Assembly (NCBI RefSeq): GCF_003001815.1
Contig: NZ_PVMZ01000016.1
Coordinates: forward strand, 62,001-126,000
Length of the DNA stretch: 64,000 bases
Direction: 5' to 3'
From: Actinoplanes italicus
Lineage (GTDB): Bacteria; Actinomycetota; Actinomycetes; Mycobacteriales; Micromonosporaceae
Position 1 is the stretch's first letter, and each line of letters opens with the position of its first letter. Positions 1 through 7,828 of this stretch are shown piece by piece. The notes under the pieces are model-generated. The model did not search any database and was not told the DNA's origin. It was given only the letters and a program-made list of their open reading frames with translations. The translations under genes were made by a program, and so were the position numbers.

Positions 1-990
1 GTTCGGCAGGCCGGTCAGGCCGTCGGTGGTGGCCAGGTGCCGCAGGCTCTTCTCGGCGGCGCGCCGTTGTGAGGCGAGGCGGGCGATGCGCAACATCACC
101 AGCGGTACGATCCCGGCCGAGCCGAGGGCGACCAGGATGCCCGCGCTGGGTTCGCCGGCGATCATCCGGACGCCTCCGACGATCGGGATCAGGGCGATCA
201 TGGCACCGAGGAAGGTGAGCCGCAGCGGGGTCAGGTCGTCGGCCGGTGCGGTGCCCGGCTGGGTGACGGTGCTCGCGGAGGGGTGCAGGGCGGCGCAGGC
301 GGTGCAGGCGTAGCCGACCAGGAACAGGGCGTTGGTCCAGTCCGGGCGCACCCCCGTCGCGGGGTCGGTGAAGAAGATCGACGCGAGATTGCCGCTCATG
401 GCGCCGGCCATGGCCCAGGCCAGCAGGCGGACGGCCGGCAGCCGGGTGCCGGACGCCAGCGACACGCGGGCCAGGGCGCCCACGGTTCCGCACATCACGA
501 ACAGGCTGACGAACAGGGTTACCTGCCGTACGAGGGGTGTTCCCGCCGCGGTGAGGTGGGGCAGCACGGCGGCGTCCCACAACAGGCCGCCGAAGGCCAG
601 AGCGGCGACCGCCGAGTCGATCACGCCGCCGACGTCACGGCGACCCCGGCGTACGACCACGATGAGCGCGCCGGCGAGGGAGCAGATGTTCGCCACCGCG
701 AACAGCAGGTCAGCGACACCGCCGTCACCGGTGGCATGGTGGCGTACCTCGACGTCCCAGATCCACACGAGGTTGCCGGCGTTGAAGAAGCCCAGCATGG
801 CCAGCATGAACCACCACGGTGACCGGGTTCCGGCCGGGCTGCGCCGGGCCCCGGACCACACCGCGGGAATCACGGAGAGGGTGAGCAGCATGAAGGGCAG
901 GCCGCGCCACTGGGTGGGAACCGCCAGGAAGGTCAGGATGAGGCCCGCAGACCAGGCAGCGAACCAACGCAACCGCACATTCAGCACCAT
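1..990 (-). CDS. Membrane GGDEF protein (putative diguanylate cyclase), 3' end outside window
   Basis: The first 330 codons are visible. I read the start as ATG at 990. Residues 1 to about 300 are strongly hydrophobic, with many predicted membrane spans. They are followed by a basic stretch (IARLASQRRAAEKSLRHLA) and then TTDGLTGLPN, the hallmark opening of a GGDEF domain (DxLTGLPNR). The window ends there, so the GGDEF signature itself is not visible. By family, such proteins make cyclic di-GMP at the membrane. Whether this one is active, or carries a following EAL domain, cannot be judged from the window. Confidence 0.85.
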   Translation of the reverse strand, partial: MVLNVRLRWFAAWSAGLILTFLAVPTQWRGLPFMLLTLSVIPAVWSGARRSPAGTRSPWWFMLAMLGFFNAGNLVWIWDVEVRHHATGDGGVADLLFAVANICSLAGALIVVVRRGRRDVGGVIDSAVAALAFGGLLWDAAVLPHLTAAGTPLVRQVTLFVSLFVMCGTVGALARVSLASGTRLPAVRLLAWAMAGAMSGNLASIFFTDPATGVRPDWTNALFLVGYACTACAALHPSASTVTQPGTAPADDLTPLRLTFLGAMIALIPIVGGVRMIAGEPSAGILVALGSAGIVPLVMLRIARLASQRRAAEKSLRHLATTDGLTGLPN

Positions 991-1056
991 CGGCGTGGAA
1001 CGGGGCGAACTTAGCGGGCCCGGGCGGGCGGGGCCGCCACCGGCCCCGCCATCCAG

Positions 1057-2283
1057 TCAGGACCCGGTCTTCGGGGCTACGCGCCACACCCGCACCTTGT
1101 CGTCCGCGGCGGCGGTGACCAGGCGTTTGCCGTTACGGCTGATCCGCAACGCCCAGACCGGCCCGTCATGCCCGGTCAGCGGCGCATCGGCGAGGCTTCC
1201 GGTTGCCGTGTCCCACAGCCGCACGGTGCCGTCGTCGCTTCCGGTGGCCAGCAGGTCCCCGCCCTGGCTGAACCGCATGGCACGGACCGGACCGGCATGG
1301 CCGGTGAGCGGTGCGGTGGCCTGCAGGCGTGTCGTGGTGTTCCACACCTGGACGGTGTTGTCCGCGCCGGAGGAGGTGGCCAGCAGCTTCTGTCCGAGAC
1401 TGAACGTGAGGCCGTACACCGGTCCGGAACTCGCGGTGAGCGGCTCGCCGGCGGGTTCGCCGGTGGCGGGGTTCCAGAGCCGCACCAGGTTGCCACCACC
1501 GGAGGCGGCCAGAAGCCGGCCGTCCGGGCTGAAACTCGTCGCGTACACGGGGCCGGGGCTGACGGTGAGCGCCGCACCGATGGGCAGGCCTGTGGCGGCG
1601 CGCCACAGCCGCACCGTGTTGTCGGCCCCGGCGCTGGCGAGGCGTTTGCCGTCCCGGCTGAACACGACGTTGCGAACCGCGCCGACGTGCCCGATCAGCG
1701 TGTGCACCAGGCGCCCCGAGTCCGGATCCCACAACCGGACCGTGGCGTCGTCGCCTGCGGTGGCCATGAGCCGTCCGTCGGCGCTGAACGCCACCGACCG
1801 TACCGCCCCGGCATGGCCGGCCAGCGTGGCGACGGACCGCTGCCCGGTCACCGCGTCCCACAGTGACACCCCGCTGTCGCCGGCGACGGCCAGCCGTGAG
1901 CCGTCCGGGCCGTATTCGAGCGCATGGACGGCTCCGACGATGCCGGGCAACGCCGCTCCCACCGGACGCCCGGTCGTGGCGCTCCACTGCCGCACCGTCG
2001 CCTCGCTCACGGTGGCGAACACCTTGCCGTCGCGGCGCAACGTGACCCGCCCGTTGACCCCGGGCACCACGCCCCGCAGCCGGGCGTCCGCAGCGGCGCC
2101 GGGGGCGCGCGTGGTCCAGCGCTGCGCGACGAGTTCCGGCGTCTGGGCGAACGCGGGTTGCGGAACGGTGCCGGTGGTGAGCCCGAGCGCCCCGGCCACG
2201 GCGAAGACGGCGACCCTTCCGGTACGCCGGCGACCGGCCGCGCGGGTGGTTCGTACGCTTCTCTGCTTCCCATTGATAGTCAC
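1057..2283 (-). CDS. Secreted WD40 repeat beta-propeller protein
   Basis: 408 residues. The N-terminus has a twin-basic region (GRRRTGR) and a hydrophobic stretch ending near PAFAQT, which fits a signal peptide cleaved around residue 46. The rest is a series of WD40 units with the pattern HxGxVxxxxFSxDGxxLATAGxDxTVRLWD, enough for one seven-bladed propeller (about residues 85-405). No enzymatic domain is seen. It probably acts as an extracytoplasmic binding scaffold; the partner is unknown. It is divergent from the secreted protein at 2456, and the shared 170-base spacer holds a palindrome (2295-2307) and a CebR-type box (2419-2432). Confidence 0.85.
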   Translation of the reverse strand: MTINGKQRSVRTTRAAGRRRTGRVAVFAVAGALGLTTGTVPQPAFAQTPELVAQRWTTRAPGAAADARLRGVVPGVNGRVTLRRDGKVFATVSEATVRQWSATTGRPVGAALPGIVGAVHALEYGPDGSRLAVAGDSGVSLWDAVTGQRSVATLAGHAGAVRSVAFSADGRLMATAGDDATVRLWDPDSGRLVHTLIGHVGAVRNVVFSRDGKRLASAGADNTVRLWRAATGLPIGAALTVSPGPVYATSFSPDGRLLAASGGGNLVRLWNPATGEPAGEPLTASSGPVYGLTFSLGQKLLATSSGADNTVQVWNTTTRLQATAPLTGHAGPVRAMRFSQGGDLLATGSDDGTVRLWDTATGSLADAPLTGHDGPVWALRISRNGKRLVTAAADDKVRVWRVAPKTGS

Positions 2284-2294
2284 GTCTGCACCGT

Positions 2295-2307
2295 ATACAC
2301 ACTGTAT
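2295..2307. promoter_or_regulatory. Small palindrome upstream of the WD40 gene
   Basis: ATACA-CAC-TGTAT, two perfect 5-base arms around 3 bases, 12 bases upstream of the WD40 gene start at 2283. The position suits an operator overlapping the leader or promoter. The cognate regulator is unknown, and such a short palindrome can occur by chance. Confidence 0.3.
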
Positions 2308-2418
2308 GGGCGGTTTTATGCTAATCGTCGCATTCCTCCGACCGAGTGTCAGCCCGGGCGCGAGACCGCGAGCATCCAGGCCGATCTAGGCATAGATAAA
2401 CACCGATTGCGTGTACGA

Positions 2419-2432
2419 TGGGAGCGCTCCCA
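2419..2432. promoter_or_regulatory. CebR-type (LacI family) operator
   Basis: Perfect 14-base palindrome TGGGAGCGCTCCCA, the known binding site of CebR, the cellobiose-responsive repressor of actinobacterial cellulose-use genes. It lies 24 bases upstream of the GTG start of the secreted protein at 2456, and it is one of three such boxes in the window. Confidence 0.9.
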
Positions 2433-2455
2433 CATCTATCTGGAAGGAGGAACGT

Positions 2456-3232
2456 GTGAAGCGCTACGGCCTGCTTCTCGCCCTCTCAGCGATGACCGCG
2501 ACTCTGTTCGCCGGCGCCGGGACGGCGAGCGCGACGAGCGGCTCGGCGTCTCGCGGATGCGCCCGGCCGGGCATCCTGTTCTGCGAGGATTTCGACCGGC
2601 TGCCGTCCGGCGGGGCCAGCAGCCTCGACTGGGGAATCGACACCCGCAACGGCACGCTCACCGTCGAACGGCGGAGCGGACGCGACAAGGTGCTGCACGT
2701 GAGCACCCGCGACAACGGCCGCGCCTTCCTGCGCGTCGACGACTTCGCGGCACCCGCGGACGGCTTCTACGGTCGCATGCGGCTGCGCGTCGACGCGTTC
2801 CCGACGGCGCCCGACTGGGCTCACTTCACGCTCGTCGAGGCGACCGGAACAGGCAGCACCGAGGTCGTACGGCCGGTCGGCGGACAGTACGTGCCCACCC
2901 TGCGGCGCAACCTCTGGGGCATCGGCGCGGACGGCGGCCCCACCGGCGACTGGACGGCGTGGACCGAGTCGGCGCCGGCCACCGAGGACACCTGGCAGTG
3001 CGTCGAGTGGCGGCTCGACCCGGCGACGAACACGGTGACCACCTGGATCGGACGGGACATCACCCTGCGCGCCTCGGAGCAGGAGCACGGCGGCAACCAG
3101 GTCCCGTTCGTCCTGCCCGCGGTGAACACCGTGAAGATCGGCTGGCAGCTGTACCAGGGCGGCACCACACCCACCGGCTTCGACCTGTGGATCGACGACA
3201 TCGCCCTCTCGACCCGCCGCCTCGGCTGCTGA
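2456..3232 (+). CDS. Secreted concanavalin-A/lectin-like fold protein, putatively polysaccharide-binding or degrading
   Basis: 258 residues. The GTG at 2456 is chosen because GGAAGGAGG lies 5 bases before it, although the frame is open further upstream. Residues 1 to about 27 form a signal peptide ending AGTASATSG. The mature protein begins with two cysteines flanking a short loop and then EDFDRLPSG, typical of bacterial beta-jelly-roll (laminin G/polysaccharide lyase-like) proteins. A second cysteine pair lies later (WQCVEWRLD and the C-terminal LGC). I cannot assign a substrate or catalytic residues. The CebR-type box just upstream implies induction by cellulose breakdown products, so a role in plant polysaccharide use is likely. 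Confidence 0.75.
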   Translation: MKRYGLLLALSAMTATLFAGAGTASATSGSASRGCARPGILFCEDFDRLPSGGASSLDWGIDTRNGTLTVERRSGRDKVLHVSTRDNGRAFLRVDDFAAPADGFYGRMRLRVDAFPTAPDWAHFTLVEATGTGSTEVVRPVGGQYVPTLRRNLWGIGADGGPTGDWTAWTESAPATEDTWQCVEWRLDPATNTVTTWIGRDITLRASEQEHGGNQVPFVLPAVNTVKIGWQLYQGGTTPTGFDLWIDDIALSTRRLGC

Positions 3233-3250
3233 GCCGCCGCCCAGCCGGGG

Positions 3251-4276
3251 TCACCGCGCGTGATCCCGGCTCCAGTCCGGCGACTCCCGCAGTTCGAGCA
3301 GGTACGCGGCGGTGACCGCGACAGCCCGGTCCGGGTCCCGGGTCAGCTCCGCCAACGCCCGCGACGTCCTCTCCCCCGGAATACCGGCCAGCGCCTGCGT
3401 CAGCTGCCGGCGGGCCACCGGCTCCATGGTGGCCCACGTCAGGCGATCCACCAGCCCCGTCGCGATCCGCTCGGCCAGAGCCGGGTCGCCTGCCAGCACG
3501 CTGAGCGCATCGGCGGCGTCGACGTCGCGGCCCTCCACGGCGACCATGTCGATCAGCGCCGGGATGGCCTCGGCCGATCCGCGCGGCCCGAGCGCCAGCG
3601 CCGCGAACCGGCGTACGACGACGTCGGCGTTGGTGAGGGCGGCCTCGAGCAGCGCGGTCGCCGCTTCGCCCGGTAGCTCGGCGAGCGTCTGGACGGCGCG
3701 TTCCCGCACCTCGGGGACGGATGACCCGAGGCCCGCCGCCAGTTGCTCCACCCCTCCGCCCGAATGCGCCAGGGCCCAGCGCAGGGCCCCGGCGACGTTC
3801 GGATCGGACTCGTTCAGCGCCGCCTCGACCAGCGCGTCCACCGGGACCGCGCGTTCCCCGGCCGACGACAGCGCCGCACGCTGGCGCCTGCCGGGGCTGT
3901 CCGACCCCAGGGCCTGCAGCAGCGCGACGACCTGCAGCACATCCTCCCAGCCCGCCGGCTCCGCGGCGCCGACACGGCTGAGCTGGGTGAGCAGCCTCGT
4001 CTCGGCGGCGATGCGCTCACGCGTCCGCCGGCTCAGCTCGGCGATCAGCTCCGATGGCCGGAAACCGGGATCGTCCAGCGCCCGCCCGACCTCGCGCAGC
4101 GACAGGCCCAGCGCCCGCAGGCTCTCGATGTGCAGGATCCGCTCGATGTCCTCGCCGGAGTACTCCCGGTAGCCGGAGCCGGTACGCCCGACCTGCCCCA
4201 ACAGGCCGAGCGAGTCATAGTGGCGCAGCATGCGAGCGCTGACCCCGGACCGCCGTGCCACCTCACCGATCAACAC
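3251..4276 (-). CDS. MerR family regulator with C-terminal HEAT repeats
   Basis: 341 residues. Residues 1-70 are a typical MerR winged helix (IGEVARRSGVSARMLRHYDSLGLL, then GYREYS). A dimerisation helix follows to about residue 115. From about 125 onward the protein is built of alanine/leucine-rich helical pairs of HEAT type, in place of the short metal- or drug-binding tail usual in MerR proteins. The gene follows the HEAT protein at 4319 on the same strand with a 43-base gap. The two are probably co-transcribed, and the palindrome at 4989 is a candidate autoregulatory site. The HEAT array may sense a protein or peptide rather than a small molecule; that is inference. Confidence 0.85.
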   Translation of the reverse strand: MLIGEVARRSGVSARMLRHYDSLGLLGQVGRTGSGYREYSGEDIERILHIESLRALGLSLREVGRALDDPGFRPSELIAELSRRTRERIAAETRLLTQLSRVGAAEPAGWEDVLQVVALLQALGSDSPGRRQRAALSSAGERAVPVDALVEAALNESDPNVAGALRWALAHSGGGVEQLAAGLGSSVPEVRERAVQTLAELPGEAATALLEAALTNADVVVRRFAALALGPRGSAEAIPALIDMVAVEGRDVDAADALSVLAGDPALAERIATGLVDRLTWATMEPVARRQLTQALAGIPGERTSRALAELTRDPDRAVAVTAAYLLELRESPDWSRDHAR

Positions 4277-4318
4277 GGTCGACCATTCTCCTCCCGCAGG
4301 CTGGGGGCGGGAACACCG

Positions 4319-4957
4319 TCAGGCGGGCCCGAGAGCGACGATCCGCGTGGCCTCCCCGATCGCGAACTCGAAGCCCGCCTCGGGGTCACGTGACAGCTGC
4401 TCGGTGGCGAGCGCGTGCCGGCGTACTCCCGGGTCGGAATGCCGCATCGCAGCTTCCAAGACCGGCATCATCGCCTCGCCGAGCGCGATGAGTGCCCGGC
4501 TGAGACTCAGCTGCGTCTCACGTGCGCCGCGGCCGAGCTGCGTCGCCAGCACCCGCGCCAACGCGGGTTCCGCACCCGGCGGCACCAGCGCCACCGCAGC
4601 CCGCCAGGCGCTGCGGGCCACCTCCTCGTCGGCGTCGGCGAGGAGCGTCTCGGTGATCGCCGGGAAGGCCCGCCGGTCACCGATCTTGGACAGCGTGTGC
4701 AGCGCCTGGCTCCGTGCCTGCGTCCGCTGCGAGCCGAGTTCCGCGACGAGCCGCGGGACGGTCTCGGACGGCGGGTGGCGTGTCAGCGCCCAGGTGAGCA
4801 TCTCCCGCACGGAGAACTCCGGCTCGACCGCGCACCTCTCGATGAGCTCGCCCACGAACTTCTTGTCCGGGTTCGTACCGACCGCCATCGTCGCCCGCAG
4901 CCGTACCGACGGGTTGTCGCTGTGCAATCCCTGTAGTGCCGCCTCCGGCATGGTCAT
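4319..4957 (-). CDS. HEAT repeat protein, partner of the MerR-HEAT regulator
   Basis: 212 residues from the ATG at 4957, chosen because GAGGAGG sits 8 bases upstream; an earlier in-frame ATG at 4984 lacks such a site. The whole chain is HEAT-like helical repeats (for example SDNPSVRLRATMAVG and HSDPGVRRHALATEQLS). There is no signal peptide and no catalytic motif. The repeats resemble the C-terminal half of the downstream MerR-HEAT protein, so the pair may have arisen by duplication or may interact. Function unknown. Confidence 0.8.
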   Translation of the reverse strand: MTMPEAALQGLHSDNPSVRLRATMAVGTNPDKKFVGELIERCAVEPEFSVREMLTWALTRHPPSETVPRLVAELGSQRTQARSQALHTLSKIGDRRAFPAITETLLADADEEVARSAWRAAVALVPPGAEPALARVLATQLGRGARETQLSLSRALIALGEAMMPVLEAAMRHSDPGVRRHALATEQLSRDPEAGFEFAIGEATRIVALGPA

Positions 4958-4988
4958 CGTGACCACCTCCTCAGCCACAGTCAAAAGG

Positions 4989-5003
4989 TTGTCACTGTGT
5001 CAA
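4989..5003. promoter_or_regulatory. Inverted repeat, candidate MerR operator
   Basis: TTGTCACTGTGTCAA: 7-base arms around a central T, matching except at one internal position. It lies 32 bases upstream of the preferred start of the HEAT gene at 4957. On the minus strand it includes TTGACA, a -35-like hexamer, which is where MerR regulators usually bind. Assignment to the MerR-HEAT protein is by position only. Confidence 0.5.
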
Positions 5004-5004
5004 G

Positions 5005-5160
5005 GTCAAGTGCCGGCGGCAGGCGCTGCGAGAACTGCACACCGGCATCGGGCCGGACCGGATAAACGTCGGCTTCTACCTGGATCACGATCCGCCCGTC
5101 GAGGAGGTCGTCCGGACGTGGGTCCGGTGGCGCTATGTGGGCTGGGGCTCGATTTGCTGA
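5005..5160 (+). pseudogene. Possible 3' remnant of an unidentified gene
   Basis: A frame ending in TGA at 5158-5160 reads as plausible protein (LHTGIGPDRINVGFYLDHD, then VVRTWVRWRYVGWGSIC), with few rare codons and no convincing start. It lies between the MerR-type palindrome and the M15 remnant. I do not recognise the family. It may be the tail of a gene lost to deletion, like other scars in this window. Confidence 0.25.
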
Positions 5161-5162
5161 CG

Positions 5163-5630
5163 ATGGTCCGGGAGCTGGGTGATCCGGAGACCCTCGCCCG
5201 GGCCGGTGACGCGGCCGAGGCTGCCGGGGAACGGGTCAGGCCGCAGGGCTTCAACGCCCGGCCGCAGCGGCGTGCCGGGCGGTACGTGCTGGGCGCGCTC
5301 AGCGAGCACGCTCTCGGGCGGGCCGTGGACATCCGTCCCGGCACGAACCCGCAGATCACCGTGCCGGTCTGGCAGTACCTGCCGGACGTCACCGGGATGC
5401 GGGTGGACCGTTCGGAACAGCGGTGGCGTGACGATCCCGGTGGTCTGTTCGACGATCTGGCCGAGCTGGAACGCCGGTGGTTCGCGTTCCTGGCCGTCCG
5501 GCGGCCGGCCCGGCGGTTCGCCGACCGGCAGGCGGGTAGCCTCACCGGGCTTCCCACGGCGCCCGAGCCCGGCGACCGGTGGGGCCTGACCTTCGGGACC
5601 CCCGACATCCACCACTTCGAACTGCCCTAA
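5163..5630 (+). pseudogene. M15-type (D-Ala-D-Ala carboxypeptidase-like) peptidase domain, probably 5'-truncated
   Basis: 155 residues from an ATG at 5163 that has no good ribosome site. The core motif SEHALGRAVDIR matches the zinc-binding SxHxxGxAxD of M15 peptidases, and the C-terminal HHFEL matches the final His ligand motif (HFE/Q). The metal centre is therefore present, but the usual N-terminal part (substrate-binding or wall-binding domain and signal peptide) is missing. The frame stays open upstream only across DNA that codes on the other strand. Its last codons overlap the end of the DUF4157 gene tail to tail. It may be a decayed lytic enzyme; activity as a short cytoplasmic protein cannot be excluded. 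Confidence 0.5.
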
Positions 5631-7828
5631 GGCTTGATCCAGGTCGCCACGTGGCCGGTGCGGGAGCCGTCCGGGCCGGTCACCGTCGACCGCTCGGCGA
5701 GGGTGCTGCCGTCCAGCACCTCGAAGCGTGACTCGATCCGGAGGCGGGACGACGGTTTCACCATGGTCACCGACAGCACGATGATCGGTGGCCCGTCCGG
5801 GCTCCCGCGTTCCGCGCTCAGGCGGGCCTGCGACACCGCGTACCGCTCGGTGCCGTCCTCCGCACGAACCGACAGCGCGTCGCCGTCGCCGAACTCGATC
5901 GTCAGGCGGTAAGGCACGGTGCCGCTGACGAACTCACCGCTGATCCACTCGCCGGGGCGTACGGTGCGGCGCGGCGGGAACCACATGATCCGCTCCTCGC
6001 CGATCACCGAACCCGGGCCGGCACCCCGCATCATCTGGTCCTGGCCCCGCACCCGTTCGACGGCCTCCTCCTCACTGCGGCCGCCGTTGTGCTGGACCAT
6101 CGTCAGGAAACCGCGGATGTTCGGTGCGTCCGGGAGCTTCGTCACCGGGTCCGGTTCGGTGATGTAGACGAAGAGCAGGACGCCGTCGTAGGGATTGGCC
6201 TCCCGGTAGGCGTCGATGGCGGCGCCCCGGGCCTCGATCTCTTCCCGGATCCGGTGCTGGATGCCCTGCTCGGCGATCCACTCCATGCCACGGCCGATCG
6301 CCTCGCCCAGCTGCTCGGCGGCGTCGTCGAGGCCGCGGCCGGAACCGCCGCCCCCGAAGCCCAGCGGGGTACGCGGCCGGAAGCCGCGCTCGGGGACCCT
6401 CCACGGGCTCGGCCGCCCACCGCCCGAGGGCTTGACCTTGACGGGCCTCGTCCGCGAAGGAGGTCCGGCGGCCACCGGAGGACCGGCGGTCAGTGGCTCG
6501 TGCTCGAAGTGCGGCGGAGGTGCTTCGGGAGCGGGCGGGAGCTGCGGCCGGTATTCGACGATGGTGTTGAAGGGCTCCTTGCGCCGGGCGGGCACGGGCG
6601 GCGCCGGAGTGGGCGCGGGGGCCGGGGGCCGTGGCGGATTCGGGCGTACGACCGGAGCCGGCACGACTGGTTCCTGCTTCGGTTTCCGCTCGTACGGTAC
6701 CGGCGAGACGGTTTTCGGTGGTGCCACCACCTTGGGTTCACGGTCCTTACGAGACGCGGCGGCCGATGCCGACGGCTTCGCGGCTGCCGACGGTGGGGCG
6801 ACCTTGTTCGACGAGGCGGAGTTCAGCGACATGCCATTTGGTTTCAGCTCCCGTTCCTCGAAGAGAAGCTTCTCGGCAGCGGTGTAGAAACGCGTGCCCT
6901 GAGAGTCGGAGTAGCTGAACGCGGCCGGCGGCAGCTTCTCCATCTCACGCAACGCCGCCTCGAGGTCGGCGATCCGTTTGAGGCCGACGCGGAGGAAGTT
7001 CTCGCCGGTGACCCGTTCCATCAGCCAGCGTTCGACCTTCGCGTTCTTGGCCTCCTGCTTGTGCGAGGTGAACCGGACCATGGCACCGGCCTCGCTCTCC
7101 AGGATCCTCACGTAGCCCGGCTCGCCGGTGACCGGGTCGTCCTTCTGGTTGCTGTGCAGTGCGTCCTCGTCGGAGCCCTTCGCCTCGATCATCACCAGGC
7201 GGCCCAGACGGTCCCGGAACACGAAGTCGGCGCGGCCGTTGAAGAGCACCGTGCCGTCTGCGGCCAGCACCTGGAAGGTGACCTGCTCGGCGACGGTGAT
7301 CCCGACCCGGCCGAGCATGTCCCGGATCGCCGGCGTGACGATCGTGGTCTCGACACCGCCGGGCACCTTACCGGCGTGCTGAACGGCACCGGCCCGGCTC
7401 GGTGTGACCGTGACGGGACCGCCCGGGCCGAGGCTGATCCGGTCGGCCTCGTCCTCGTGCACCGGACCGGGCGCACCACCGCCGCCGGCGCGTTGCTGGG
7501 CCACGTGGACCAGCTCGTGGGCGAGCAGCCGGTCACCGGCCGGGGTGCCGGGGGCGTGCCGGCCCGGGGTGAGGACGATGTCGTTCCCGCTGGTCCGGGC
7601 CAGGGAGCCGGGCACCGGCGGGCCGGTGTGCACGCGTACGTCGCCGAGGTCCTGGCCGAGACGGGCCTCCATCGCCGCCCGCATCGCCGGGTGCAGCGGC
7701 ACCCCGCCGGTGAGCAGGCCGGTGAACGCCGTGTTGCCGGCCGCCGACGGCAGCGGGTCGACGGTCCGGGACGGTGTCACGATGTCGTCGCCGGTCACCT
7801 CGGGGGAACGGTGGTCGCGGGCCCGCAT
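5627..7828 (-). CDS. eCIS DUF4157 protein with an internal nuclease-like domain, candidate cargo/effector
   Basis: 733 residues, last gene of the injection-system operon. The ATG at 7828 shares its A with the TGA of the fibre gene (TGATG), implying coupled translation. Residues about 35-130 are the DUF4157 (eCIS core) domain with the metallopeptidase-like motif AHELVHVAQQ (HELVH at 104-108). Residues about 155-290 contain GRADFVF followed by LVMIEAKG (D201, E215, K217), the D-x(n)-ExK layout of PD-(D/E)xK nucleases. About 340-480 is a Pro/Ala/Lys-rich linker. The C-terminal 250 residues are unrecognised, with a helical part and a beta-rich end. DUF4157 marks eCIS-linked effectors. The nuclease reading is inference from motif spacing. 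Confidence 0.8.
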   Translation of the reverse strand: MRARDHRSPEVTGDDIVTPSRTVDPLPSAAGNTAFTGLLTGGVPLHPAMRAAMEARLGQDLGDVRVHTGPPVPGSLARTSGNDIVLTPGRHAPGTPAGDRLLAHELVHVAQQRAGGGGAPGPVHEDEADRISLGPGGPVTVTPSRAGAVQHAGKVPGGVETTIVTPAIRDMLGRVGITVAEQVTFQVLAADGTVLFNGRADFVFRDRLGRLVMIEAKGSDEDALHSNQKDDPVTGEPGYVRILESEAGAMVRFTSHKQEAKNAKVERWLMERVTGENFLRVGLKRIADLEAALREMEKLPPAAFSYSDSQGTRFYTAAEKLLFEERELKPNGMSLNSASSNKVAPPSAAAKPSASAAASRKDREPKVVAPPKTVSPVPYERKPKQEPVVPAPVVRPNPPRPPAPAPTPAPPVPARRKEPFNTIVEYRPQLPPAPEAPPPHFEHEPLTAGPPVAAGPPSRTRPVKVKPSGGGRPSPWRVPERGFRPRTPLGFGGGGSGRGLDDAAEQLGEAIGRGMEWIAEQGIQHRIREEIEARGAAIDAYREANPYDGVLLFVYITEPDPVTKLPDAPNIRGFLTMVQHNGGRSEEEAVERVRGQDQMMRGAGPGSVIGEERIMWFPPRRTVRPGEWISGEFVSGTVPYRLTIEFGDGDALSVRAEDGTERYAVSQARLSAERGSPDGPPIIVLSVTMVKPSSRLRIESRFEVLDGSTLAERSTVTGPDGSRTGHVATWIKP

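Noticed and set aside
332..2389. Plus-strand frame across the GGDEF and WD40 genes
   Set aside because: Shadow frame; both minus-strand genes have good starts and family motifs.
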